Part shown: positions 8,453-16,431 of the stretch, piece by piece
Position numbering within the stretch: position 1 is the first letter of the stretch
Layout: each line of letters opens with the position of its first letter
From: Spirochaetia bacterium UBA6919
Lineage (GTDB): Bacteria > Spirochaetota > UBA6919
Assembly: GCA_002450905.1 (NCBI GenBank)
Contig: DKAT01000059.1
Span: 29,361-73,576 of the forward strand
Direction: 5' to 3'
Length of the DNA: 44,216 bases
Made by a program: the position numbers and the translations under genes
The notes under the pieces: model-generated
Told to the model about the DNA's origin: nothing
The model's database searches: none
Seen by the model: the letters and a program-made list of their open reading frames with translations, nothing else

Positions 8453-10204
8453 GTGTATAGTGTTTTTCCCAAATATAGAAGAATATTTACTATTATATTC
8501 CTCACAATAATGATTTCGACTACTCTAAGCATGGCAAATACACCTAAAAAAGGCTTGGCTACGCTTACTATTGAAGGACGTATTAAAGATGAAATCAACA
8601 TCCCATCATTCCTCCACACACCGGATAAAACCCTCAGCGGTCTGTTAAAATTAATTGATCGTGCAAAAAAAGATAAAAACATTGAAGGCATTGTATTAAA
8701 ATTAAAATCCCCTCTCATGGGACTTGCAAAAACTCTTGAAATCAGAAATGCATTAAAATCCTTTAAAAAATCAGGTAAACACATATATATATATAGCGAA
8801 ACCCTTTCTAAAAGAGATTACCTCCTCGCATCTATTTCGGATAAACTCTATATATCCCCTCAAGGCAGTGTTGATATTAGTGGAATTGCTCTTGAACTAG
8901 TTTTTCTAAAATCCACTTTTAAACTCCTCGGGATAAACCCAAATTTCATACAAATTGGTAACTATAAATCTGCCAGTGAACCCTACACCCGTGACAACTC
9001 CTCAAAATATCAAAAAGAATCTATAAAGAATCTTCTCAGTGGTCTTTTTAACGAATATGTCCAAATTATAGCTGAAGCAAGAGGGCTTTCCAATGCCTCT
9101 GTAAAAAAATTAATTGATATAGGATATTTTAATTCAAGTCAGTCTCTAAAAACTAATCTGGTCAATGGAATAGCCTATGAGGATTCATTCGATGAACTCG
9201 TTGGAAAACAAGGCACCATATTAAATGATTATTTCTATCCCAAAACATCTAAACCAGAAAAATTACCACTCTGGCAATTGATGGCACTCATGCAAAATCA
9301 ACCCATCAAAGGGGTAAATAAAGAAAAAATTGCCATCGTATATATGAATGGATCAATCATCTCAGGTAAATCAACCAAAAGTCTTTTAAGTGATGATGAT
9401 TCCATTGGTTCCGATGATTTTATACAAATCTTCAAGAGTCTAAAAAATGATAAATATGTAAAAGGTGTTATTATTAGAATTAATAGTCCAGGTGGATCAG
9501 CCCTCGCATCGGATATCCTATGGAGATCTATCACCCAGCTAAGTAAAGTAAAAACCGTTGTTGCAAGCCTTTCTGATGTCGCCGCATCCGGTGGATATTA
9601 TATCGCTATGGCTTGTCCTACGATTATTGCCAATCCTGCAACCATCACTGGATCCATTGGTGTTGTCGGTGGCAAGTTTAATTTCAAAGGTCTATATAAT
9701 AAAATTGGTATAAAAAAAGAAATATATAAAATGGGTAAATATGCCGATGTATTCTCTGATTATCGTGATTTTACCAGCAATGAAAAAAAAATTATCCATA
9801 AACAAATGCTGGAAACATATAAGGTATTTGTATCTAAATCTGCTGCATCCAGAAATATGTCATATGAAAAAATGCACCAAATTGCACAGGGTAAAATATA
9901 TACAGGTTCCCAGGCTTACCAGCTCAAATTGGTAGATCATCTGGGAGGTCTCAATTATTCTATTTCGTACATCAGAAAAAAATTAGGAGATCACAATGAA
10001 AAACTAGAAATTATTTCATATCCTAAACGAAAAACACTTATGCAATTAATAAGCGCAAGACTTTTATTAAAACAACAATTAATAAATGAATTTAAGCAAA
10101 TAAAAACTCCTGTCGAACCTATCATTAATCACTTAGGTAATGTTCAGAGGATATTTGCAAATGAAAGGATAGCAACTCTATCCCCTTTTTTTATAAATTA
10201 TTGA
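8453..10204 (+). CDS. sppA: Signal peptide peptidase SppA, 67K type
   Basis: Inner-membrane serine protease that cleaves released signal peptides, with its active site facing the periplasm. The 583-residue length and two-domain layout match the long (67K) SppA class: an N-terminal membrane anchor at residues 10-27, an N-terminal half with the catalytic lysine, and a C-terminal half with the catalytic serine. Lys172 lies in GNYKSASEP and Ser379 in DVAASGGYYIA, equivalent to the E. coli Lys209/Ser409 dyad. TITGSIGVVGGKF after the serine is the usual continuation. Translation starts at GTG with GGAG upstream at the right spacing; I see no better ATG. The gene is preceded by a TTGACA-type promoter. 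The aldo/keto reductase gene begins 94 bases later on the same strand. Confidence 0.95.
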   Translation: MYSVFPKYRRIFTIIFLTIMISTTLSMANTPKKGLATLTIEGRIKDEINIPSFLHTPDKTLSGLLKLIDRAKKDKNIEGIVLKLKSPLMGLAKTLEIRNALKSFKKSGKHIYIYSETLSKRDYLLASISDKLYISPQGSVDISGIALELVFLKSTFKLLGINPNFIQIGNYKSASEPYTRDNSSKYQKESIKNLLSGLFNEYVQIIAEARGLSNASVKKLIDIGYFNSSQSLKTNLVNGIAYEDSFDELVGKQGTILNDYFYPKTSKPEKLPLWQLMALMQNQPIKGVNKEKIAIVYMNGSIISGKSTKSLLSDDDSIGSDDFIQIFKSLKNDKYVKGVIIRINSPGGSALASDILWRSITQLSKVKTVVASLSDVAASGGYYIAMACPTIIANPATITGSIGVVGGKFNFKGLYNKIGIKKEIYKMGKYADVFSDYRDFTSNEKKIIHKQMLETYKVFVSKSAASRNMSYEKMHQIAQGKIYTGSQAYQLKLVDHLGGLNYSISYIRKKLGDHNEKLEIISYPKRKTLMQLISARLLLKQQLINEFKQIKTPVEPIINHLGNVQRIFANERIATLSPFFINY

Positions 10205-10298
10205 TTACAGCATAAAGATAATATTTCTTTATACTACAAATAAACAAAACGTTTTATTCAAATAAAATGATTGAAATTCAAAACTGGAGGAATTACAC

Positions 10299-11645
10299 AT
10301 GGAAGACGAGAAGAACAAGTTAAATCAAGAGCCTAATTCTATAGAAGATGGATCTAACCCTAAAGAATCAATCGACAGAAGAGATTTCCTAAAAAAAGCT
10401 TCTTTGGCTACGATTGGCGGAATTAGTTTACCATTCATCTCCTTTAATTCTTTAAAAGCTCAGGAAGATAAAGACGATGAGGATGAAGATACAAAAAAAG
10501 ATAATAAAGAAGCTGAGCCAGAAAGTAAAAATGAAGATAGCAGTGGTAGTTTAGCTACCAGAGACCTTGGAAAACTCGGTAAAGTTTCTGTCATCACTTT
10601 TGGTGGAAACCTTATAACCGATAGTAATGTTATCAAATCAGCCCTCAACATGGGTGTTACATGCATTGATACTGCTCCAGGTTATTATGGCGGGCAAAGT
10701 GAAGAAACCATCGGTAAATTCCTTAAACAAAATAAAGATGCAAGAAAAAAAATTATCTTATCCACTAAATTCAAAATAGATGACGAAGATCCAGCTTATG
10801 GTGGTGATGAAAATAAAATGTTTTCATCTCTTGAAAAAAGCTTAAAGCGTTTAAATACTGATTATGTTGATATTGTCTATGTCCATGGTGTTGGAGGTAT
10901 CCATCGCGTTACCAATGATAAATTACACGCAGCTTTTGATAAAGCTAAGAAAAAAGGGATGGTTAAACACCTTGGTATAACCTGTTTTAACGGTGATATG
11001 AAAGCTGTTATTAAAAAAGCCGTAGAAGATGGTAGATTTGATGTTATCCAGTTCTACTATAACTACATCCGTAGAAATGATAAATACGAATCTAAGTTTT
11101 TTGATTATGATAAAGTCATCTCTAAAGCCAAAGAAAAGAAAATTGGTATCATTGCATCTGAACCATTTGCTGGTGGTTTCGATGTAACTAAACCTGATTT
11201 CAAAGGAAAGGATTTTAGAGGTGCATCCATCCGATGGATTCTAAAAAATGAAAATATCAGCAGTGTTAGTGTCCCCATTAGAAATTATAACGAACTCGAA
11301 CAATATGTAAAAGCTGTAAGTGGAGGCGGTTCCAATGATGAAGGTGCTTTAAGTAGTTATCAAAAAGCTGTTACTGAACAGTGGAAGCATTCATACTGCA
11401 GAGCATGCGATGTTTGTCTGCCTGTTTGTATATTTAATGTGGCTGTCCCTGATATCTTACGTTACCGTGCTCAATTTGAAAATTTTGGTATGGAGAAAAA
11501 AGCTATTTTATCATATAAAGCGCTTATTGATCAAAATCAAGCTGTTTATTGTGAGACTTGTTCTGAGCCTTGTAAACATGTCTGCCCGTTTGGTGTTGAT
11601 ATAAAACCATCGCTTGTTCAGGCACATAAACTACTTACCCTCTAA
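10299..11645 (+). CDS. TAT-exported aldo/keto reductase with C-terminal double Fe-S cysteine domain
   Basis: A 448-residue predicted oxidoreductase. Residues 26-50 form a twin-arginine signal (DRRDFLKKASLATIGG, Arg27 and Arg28), which implies export of the folded, cofactor-loaded protein. An acidic, low-complexity linker (about residues 55-82) follows. The aldo/keto reductase barrel has the catalytic tetrad positions Asp124, Tyr129, Lys157 and His196. The C-terminal region holds two cysteine sets: Cys367, 370, 373, 377 (CX2CX2CX3C, [4Fe-4S] type) and Cys418, 421, 425, 429 (CX2CX3CX3C). This matches the aldo/keto reductase family with a ferredoxin-like tail, whose substrates are largely unknown. 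GGAGG lies upstream of the ATG. The epimerase gene follows after five bases. An electron-transfer role in the envelope is an inference. Confidence 0.88.
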   Translation: MEDEKNKLNQEPNSIEDGSNPKESIDRRDFLKKASLATIGGISLPFISFNSLKAQEDKDDEDEDTKKDNKEAEPESKNEDSSGSLATRDLGKLGKVSVITFGGNLITDSNVIKSALNMGVTCIDTAPGYYGGQSEETIGKFLKQNKDARKKIILSTKFKIDDEDPAYGGDENKMFSSLEKSLKRLNTDYVDIVYVHGVGGIHRVTNDKLHAAFDKAKKKGMVKHLGITCFNGDMKAVIKKAVEDGRFDVIQFYYNYIRRNDKYESKFFDYDKVISKAKEKKIGIIASEPFAGGFDVTKPDFKGKDFRGASIRWILKNENISSVSVPIRNYNELEQYVKAVSGGGSNDEGALSSYQKAVTEQWKHSYCRACDVCLPVCIFNVAVPDILRYRAQFENFGMEKKAILSYKALIDQNQAVYCETCSEPCKHVCPFGVDIKPSLVQAHKLLTL

Positions 11646-11650
11646 AATAA

Positions 11651-12637
11651 ATGGGCGATACCGTACTACTAACGGGTATAACAGGTTTTGTCGGTAGTCA
11701 TATAGCAGAATCTCTTATCAAAAAGGGATATCAGCTAATTGCTACCGTCAGAAATTCAAGTAATATTCAATTTGTAAAAAATCTAAACATTGATCTATGG
11801 AAAATCGATTGGTCAAATCAATCAGATATCCTAAATAAATTGGAGAAAGTAGATTATATCATCCATTGTGCCGGAGCAATAAAAGCACTTAATTATCAAG
11901 AATATTATAATTCAAATGTTGTCCCTACTGAAGTTCTTGTTCAATCAGTATTAAAATTAAAATCTCCTATAAAACGTTTTATACTTATTTCCTCGCAAGC
12001 TTCTACTGGACCATCTGCAAACTCAACTCCAATTAATGAAAATGCAAATCCACAGCCTGTAACAGATTATGGTAAAACAAAATTAGAAGCTGAAAAAATA
12101 CTACTTTCTTATCAAAATGATTTCCCAATCACTATTTTAAGACCATGCTCCATATATGGCCCCCGTGATAATGAGTTCTTTTCCTTATTTAATCTCATTA
12201 AATACCATCTTACCGTTCTCATTGGCGATGGCACAAACCAAGTGAATATGATTCATGTCAGGGATTTTGTAGATGCTGTCCAACGTTGCATAGAAATAGA
12301 ACACCCCTCTGGTTCAACTTATTTTGTAACCGATGGTGTGAATTATACCTGGAATGATGTTTTTAATACAGCAAAAAACGTTTATCAAAAAAAAACACTA
12401 ACAATTAAATTGCCCTTATTTATTCCTAAAATTGTTGGTTCTATCAGCGAATTTATTTCCTCTATTACAAAAAAGCCTTATCAGCTCAATAAACAAAAGA
12501 TCAATGAGATGATTCCAAAATACTGGTTATGCAGCTCACAAAAAATTATAAATGAACTAGGATTTTCTCCACAATATAACCTACGAGATGGATTTCAAGA
12601 AACTATCAATTGGTACATCCAAGAAAAATGGTTATAA
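11651..12637 (+). CDS. NAD(P)-dependent epimerase/dehydratase, extended SDR
   Basis: A 328-residue short-chain dehydrogenase of the extended type. The N-terminal Rossmann motif is TGITGFVGSH (residues 8-17), the catalytic pair is Tyr140 and Lys144 in DYGKTKLEAEK with the preceding SSQASTGPS serine block, and RPCSIYGPRD is the usual third motif. These point to a nucleotide-sugar or dihydroflavonol-reductase-like enzyme; the substrate is not readable. The start codon is five bases after the aldo/keto reductase stop, and there is no clear ribosome-binding site, so translation is probably coupled. The product has no signal peptide, so unlike its neighbour it stays in the cytoplasm. A common pathway for the two genes is not established. 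Confidence 0.88.
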   Translation: MGDTVLLTGITGFVGSHIAESLIKKGYQLIATVRNSSNIQFVKNLNIDLWKIDWSNQSDILNKLEKVDYIIHCAGAIKALNYQEYYNSNVVPTEVLVQSVLKLKSPIKRFILISSQASTGPSANSTPINENANPQPVTDYGKTKLEAEKILLSYQNDFPITILRPCSIYGPRDNEFFSLFNLIKYHLTVLIGDGTNQVNMIHVRDFVDAVQRCIEIEHPSGSTYFVTDGVNYTWNDVFNTAKNVYQKKTLTIKLPLFIPKIVGSISEFISSITKKPYQLNKQKINEMIPKYWLCSSQKIINELGFSPQYNLRDGFQETINWYIQEKWL

Positions 12638-12663
12638 TTACACTAAATCTACTCTTTTTATAA

Positions 12664-12680
12664 GCCAAAACTAAATTGGC
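12664..12680. terminator. Weak hairpin between convergent genes
   Basis: GCCAA and TTGGC form a five-base-pair stem with a seven-base loop, in the 112-base gap between the converging epimerase and low-complexity genes. No T run follows, so termination is only possible in a weak sense. Confidence 0.2.
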
Positions 12681-12749
12681 GAAATTTATTATATCTCTTA
12701 TCACACCATTTTGGATTATAAATTATATTTTCGAATGATTTATCAGTAA

Positions 12750-13493
12750 TTAATTATTTTCTAGGTGATTTTTCTTCTTGTTATTGCTATTTCGAGTTCT
12801 AGCTTCTTCAGAAATCATTATTTGTCTTAATTGTTCATTTTGTTTTGATTTTTTATTTTCAATTTGAGAGTAAGATTTTTTTTCATAATAATCATTATTT
12901 GTAACATAATTTTTATTTTTTTTAGATGTTTTATTATAGTTTGATTTCATCTCATTTGGAGCAATATAAATATTATGTACTGGCTTATTTCTTTTAATAG
13001 GATATGTTTTTTGGGGTTTTACCTTTGAATCCTGTTCTGGATTTGAAATGGACTGAAAATATGTGATGTAATTCTGAGTGTTTTTTCTAACTTCGGTTAG
13101 GGTTGGAGAATTAGGATTAATATTATTTTTATCTGGAGAGAGACTATCATCATATTTACGAATTTCTGATTCAGGTCTGAGGATATCTCTTTGGTTAGAA
13201 TTTACTGTGGAGTCATTTGCAGTTTGTTCATCAGATTTGTTATTATCTGATTTAGAAGTTGTATTAGATACCTTCGATATTTGATTTTTATTATCTGGGG
13301 ATGAATTTTGAGAGTGATCATTTGTTTCTTTTGAATTTACTTTGCTACCTTGGGAAGAGGTATTTCCATCATAGTAATCACTAAAATATGATCTAAGGCT
13401 TAATACGAGGGTAACTAGAAACGTTATAATTAAAACTGCCTTTATTGAAAGTGAAAGTCTTTTCTTGTATGGTCTTGTATAAAATCCGCTCAC
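12750..13493 (-). CDS. Single-span membrane protein with Ser/Asn/Lys-rich low-complexity domain
   Basis: About 247 residues. The reading can be extended to a TTG at 13517, but AAGGAG lies six bases before GTG at 13493, which decides the start. After a basic N-terminal stretch (YTRPYKKRLSLS) there is one hydrophobic helix (IKAVLIITFLVTLVLSL), then a roughly 200-residue disordered region rich in Ser, Asn, Asp and Lys. The topology suggests a cytoplasmic N-terminus and a long extracytoplasmic tail. The hydrophilic tail carries no recognisable domain. Such proteins often act as cell-wall or septum-associated linkers, but there is no specific evidence here. It is separated by 148 bases from the upstream TPR lipoprotein gene on the same strand. 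Confidence 0.65.
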   Translation of the reverse strand: MSGFYTRPYKKRLSLSIKAVLIITFLVTLVLSLRSYFSDYYDGNTSSQGSKVNSKETNDHSQNSSPDNKNQISKVSNTTSKSDNNKSDEQTANDSTVNSNQRDILRPESEIRKYDDSLSPDKNNINPNSPTLTEVRKNTQNYITYFQSISNPEQDSKVKPQKTYPIKRNKPVHNIYIAPNEMKSNYNKTSKKNKNYVTNNDYYEKKSYSQIENKKSKQNEQLRQIMISEEARTRNSNNKKKNHLENN

Positions 13494-13665
13494 ACTATTC
13501 TCCTTTATATGACACAAATAATATTTTATAAATAAAATTATAAAAATTCAATTGGTATTGTAGTTTCCTAGAACTGACTTTCGTATAAAACTTTTTTAAT
13601 TTTGTATTAAAATTCAATTATATTAGGTATTAAAAATTAACATAATTAATAAAATAAGTCAATAA

Positions 13666-14763
13666 TTATTTATTTTTTAATCGTTTTAACAATCTTTGAG
13701 CACCATCATTTTTAATATCGTAATAAAGTGCTTTTTCTAAAAAGCCTAATGCTTTTTCTTTATCACCGTAATGATTATAAAGTTCTGCCAACATGTGATA
13801 ACCCGTTGCTGAAGTGGGCATTCGTTTGATATGGATTTTAAATGATTCAAAAGATTTATCATATTTTTTTTGATGCCAATAAATATCTCCAAGATTTCGG
13901 GGGATGTAAGCATACATTAAATAATATTCTGGGATGGGTTTACGTTTATCACTTTCAAAGATCTTTGATGCTTTTTTATATTTTTCAATAGCTTTGTCAT
14001 AGATATTATTATTTTTATAGTGATTTGCCATTAAGATTTGGGCTCTCATGTTATTGGGGTCTTTTTCTGCTACCCGTTTGAAGATTTTATAAGCTATTTG
14101 TTTATCCCCACCGAAAAATCCGGGACTATCCTTGTAAATTTCCCCGCGTGTGAGGAGAGCTTCGGTATAATAAAACCCCTTGTTTATGATTGCATCAATC
14201 TTATCCATTGACTCTGAACCTATTTCCGGGTTTCCGATGATATTATCTATCAACTGTCTTGACTCCTGCAAATCATTAATCCCGGATAATCCTCCTTTCA
14301 GCTTACGGACAAATAATCCCACACGACCAATGGCATATGATCTTGCCAGGATATATTGTAAATCATCGGGTTTAATTTTAAGGGCTCTATAGATATATTC
14401 CAAAGAAAGGTCATACGGATCACGTATACCTGGGAAATAATTGAAATCACCAATGAAAAATGAACTTCGGCTCTCATAATAGGAGTATAAATCATTATTG
14501 GGATATTTTGCGCTGAGGTAGCGGAATATACGTTCTGCACTGAGGGGATCAAACTTCTCATTTAATAATTGATAACCCAGTTGATAAAGCTCCTTTTCGG
14601 GGAGTGAATAATCTATTTTGGCAATTTTATATTTGTATTTAGAATTCTTGAGGTGCTTGTCGAGTACATTGGGAGTTACAAAATTTTCATTACTCCCACA
14701 ATGGGATATAAGAAATGGTAATGCGAATAAAGATATAATTATAAATATATATTTTACTTTCAT
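13666..14763 (-). CDS. TPR-repeat lipoprotein, 365 residues
   Basis: Signal peptide MKVKYIFIIISLFALPFLIS followed by His-Cys, giving a possible lipidated Cys22; a histidine before the cysteine is unusual and fits only the loose lipoboxes of spirochaete-type lipoproteins. The mature protein is built of tetratricopeptide-like helical pairs: clear units are AERIFRYLSAKYPNNDLY, QIAYKIFKRVAEKDPNNMRA, DKAIEKYKKASKIF, KSFESFKIHIKRMPTSA and EKALGFLEKALYYDIKN. It is likely a scaffold in the periplasm. A good promoter lies 81 bases upstream and AAGGA precedes the ATG. Partner and process are unknown. Confidence 0.78.
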   Translation of the reverse strand: MKVKYIFIIISLFALPFLISHCGSNENFVTPNVLDKHLKNSKYKYKIAKIDYSLPEKELYQLGYQLLNEKFDPLSAERIFRYLSAKYPNNDLYSYYESRSSFFIGDFNYFPGIRDPYDLSLEYIYRALKIKPDDLQYILARSYAIGRVGLFVRKLKGGLSGINDLQESRQLIDNIIGNPEIGSESMDKIDAIINKGFYYTEALLTRGEIYKDSPGFFGGDKQIAYKIFKRVAEKDPNNMRAQILMANHYKNNNIYDKAIEKYKKASKIFESDKRKPIPEYYLMYAYIPRNLGDIYWHQKKYDKSFESFKIHIKRMPTSATGYHMLAELYNHYGDKEKALGFLEKALYYDIKNDGAQRLLKRLKNK

Positions 14764-14843
14764 AATAAAATGTCCTTCTTGATATAATGAATATTGTGGA
14801 GATATATGATTACTGGTAATTATCTCAAAAATAGGATGTTTTT

Positions 14844-14872
14844 ATTATAACACAAGTGAAATGGAAAATCAA
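14844..14872 (-). promoter_or_regulatory. Sigma-70-like promoter for the TPR lipoprotein gene
   Basis: On the minus strand, TTGATT (14872-14867), a 17-base spacer, and TATAAT (14849-14844); the leader is about 75 bases. The -35 region overlaps two CCAT motifs spaced 11 bases apart, a weak match to the 11-bp repeat family seen elsewhere in the window. Confidence 0.6.
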
Positions 14873-15206
14873 TGGGAATTGGGAATTTTGTTTTAAAAGA
14901 TTATTTGTAATTAAGTATTGTCTTGTTCTCTAAAGGATTCTATCAGTTTAGTTTCAGATTAAAGAAAATTTGTGGAATATAATTATAAAAAATAATGATA
15001 TATAAAAGACATAAATGAATGTGAGGATTAATTAATTCAAACTACTATTGACATAACTGCTAAATTATAGTACAAGGGCATTAGTGTCTGCAATTATTTA
15101 TAGATCATTTTCACTAATAAAATTTTTATACTTATGACGAACTAATGAACAAAACCTGTATAATTAGGCTTTTGGGAAACTGTATTCGATTTAAATGTTG
15201 GAAATC

Positions 15207-15234
15207 TTGTAAGATAATATACTTTGATTAATAT
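15207..15234 (+). promoter_or_regulatory. Candidate promoter of the MscS remnant
   Basis: TTGTAA at 15207-15212, 16-base spacer, TAATAT at 15229-15234; AAGGA precedes the ATG at 15250. Moderate matches only. Confidence 0.35.
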
Positions 15235-15249
15235 AAAAATAAGGATCTT

Positions 15250-16075
15250 ATGAAAAATATTATGAACACTGATTATTTAAATATCTATATCATCCCTTGG
15301 GGAACAAAAATAATTATAGCAGTATTAATATTTGTAGTTGGTCGATATTTAATAAAGTATTTAACTAATATGCTTGGTAATATACTTTTAAAAAGAAAAT
15401 TGACGAAACTCTTGTAAAGTTCTTAAAAAAGATTATTTACTACACATTTTTTGTAATTATAATTATCGCTGTCCTAGATCAACTAGGCATCAACACCACT
15501 TCCGTATTGGCTGTTTTTGCAACTGTTGGTTTAGCTATTGGTCTAGCCGTTAAAGGACTCGTTATCCAATTGCGCAGCGGGTGTTATGATCATTATCCTC
15601 AGACCATTTAAAATTGGTGATTATATCGAAGCGGGGGGTACTGCAGGGATTGTATTAGAAATTAGTATATTTTCTACAAACCTATGGACAGCTGATAATC
15701 GTAAAATTATTGTACCCAATGGTCAGGTTTACAGAGGAACAATTGTAAATTTCAATGCCAATGAAACACGACGAATTGACTTGGTTTATGGAATTGGATA
15801 TAATGATAATTTCGATAAGGCAAAAGAACTGATTTGGGAAATAATAAAATCAGATGAACGTATTTTAAAAGATCCAGGGGCATCTGTTATGCTCTTGGAA
15901 CTTGGAGATAATAATTAATATTGCAGTCAGACCTTGGGTAAAAAATGAAAATTATTGGACTGTTCGTGCTGATCTCCTTGTGAAAGTGAAAAAGTCATTT
16001 GACGAAAATCGTATTAGTATCCCTTTTCCTCAAAGAGATGTACATCTTTATCATATGAATAAACCTTTTAACTAA
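15250..16075 (+). pseudogene. mscS: Small-conductance mechanosensitive channel (MscS), broken by three frameshifts
   Basis: MscS channels open under membrane tension to release osmolytes. Reading from ATG 15250 (SD AAGGA) gives an N-terminal helix, then a stop; a one-base loss in the A-rich run near 15391-15399 shifts into the frame encoding DETLVKFLKK and the pore helix VLAVFATVGLAIGLAVKG. An extra base near 15558 restores GSLSNCAAGVMIII, which exactly follows the MscS consensus after the pore helix, and then RPFKIGDYIE and the beta-domain VPNGQVYRGTIVNF. A further extra base near 15913 is needed to reach INIAVRPWVKNENYWTVRADLL. The repaired product is about 274 residues, normal for small MscS. 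Three independent shifts in 700 bases argue for a genuine pseudogene, though clustered read errors cannot be excluded. Confidence 0.88.
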
Positions 16076-16141
16076 AAAATATTCATTACTAATTATTATA
16101 ATTTGAAAATAATTAAAACATTACTCGTTAGATCCACCATC

Positions 16142-16252
16142 ATGACAAACAACTACTCTATCTTTCAATTTTAAGAAAGTATTAGTGACGATTTTGGTAA
16201 ATCTGTTCAAAAAACAACAGGGATTTTAGATAGATTCGAGGAATTGATTTAA
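16142..16252 (+). other. Possible short gene remnant with an internal stop
   Basis: ATG 16142 reads MTNNYSIFQF, an in-frame TAA, then ESISDDFGKSVQKTTGILD and a further RFEELI before a second TAA. The part after the internal stop looks protein-like, but the stretch is very short and no ribosome-binding site is seen. It may be chance. Confidence 0.2.
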
Positions 16253-16287
16253 ATTTAAATCTTTTTTTTCAAAAGATCTCCAAGAGA

Positions 16288-16331
16288 TTCTCCTGTCATT
16301 TTCCTGTGTTTCTCCTATCTCCCCCTATTTT
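16288..16331 (+). repeat. 11-bp-period tandem repeat, locus A
   Basis: Three consecutive 11-base units, TTCTCCTGTCA (16288-16298), TTTTCCTGTGT (16299-16309) and TTCTCCTATCT (16310-16320), followed by a degenerate fourth unit. The locus lies 101 bases upstream of the molybdoenzyme start codon. The 11-bp direct-repeat spacing is that of OmpR/PhoB-class regulator sites; the assignment is an inference. It resembles loci at 33594 and 41075. The remainder of the 356-base gap 16076-16431 holds nothing else I can support. Confidence 0.6.
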
Positions 16332-16431
16332 ATAAATAAGTCAACCAATGATTGTGGCATGAATATTGATATGTAATTCTAAGCAGTTTAAAATCGTTTG
16401 AATTGCTATTGATTTAAAGGAATTATAGATT

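Larger units (their letters stand above)
14764..15249. other. Divergent intergenic region, 486 bases
   Basis: Lies between the minus-strand TPR lipoprotein gene and the plus-strand MscS remnant. It holds the two promoters listed separately. The rest is AT-rich with no ORF carrying a ribosome-binding site and no strong hairpin. Confidence 0.5.

Noticed and set aside
16142..16252. Short reading frame with internal stop as a real pseudogene
   Set aside because: Too short to tell from chance; retained only as a low-confidence note.
16288..16331. CRISPR-like tandem repeat
   Set aside because: Units are only 11 bases with no spacers between them; no cas genes in the window.
16355..16370. Sigma-54-like -24/-12 site TGGCAT-N5-TTGAT before the molybdoenzyme gene
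   Set aside because: The invariant GC of the -12 element is GA here, and nothing else supports sigma-54 use.
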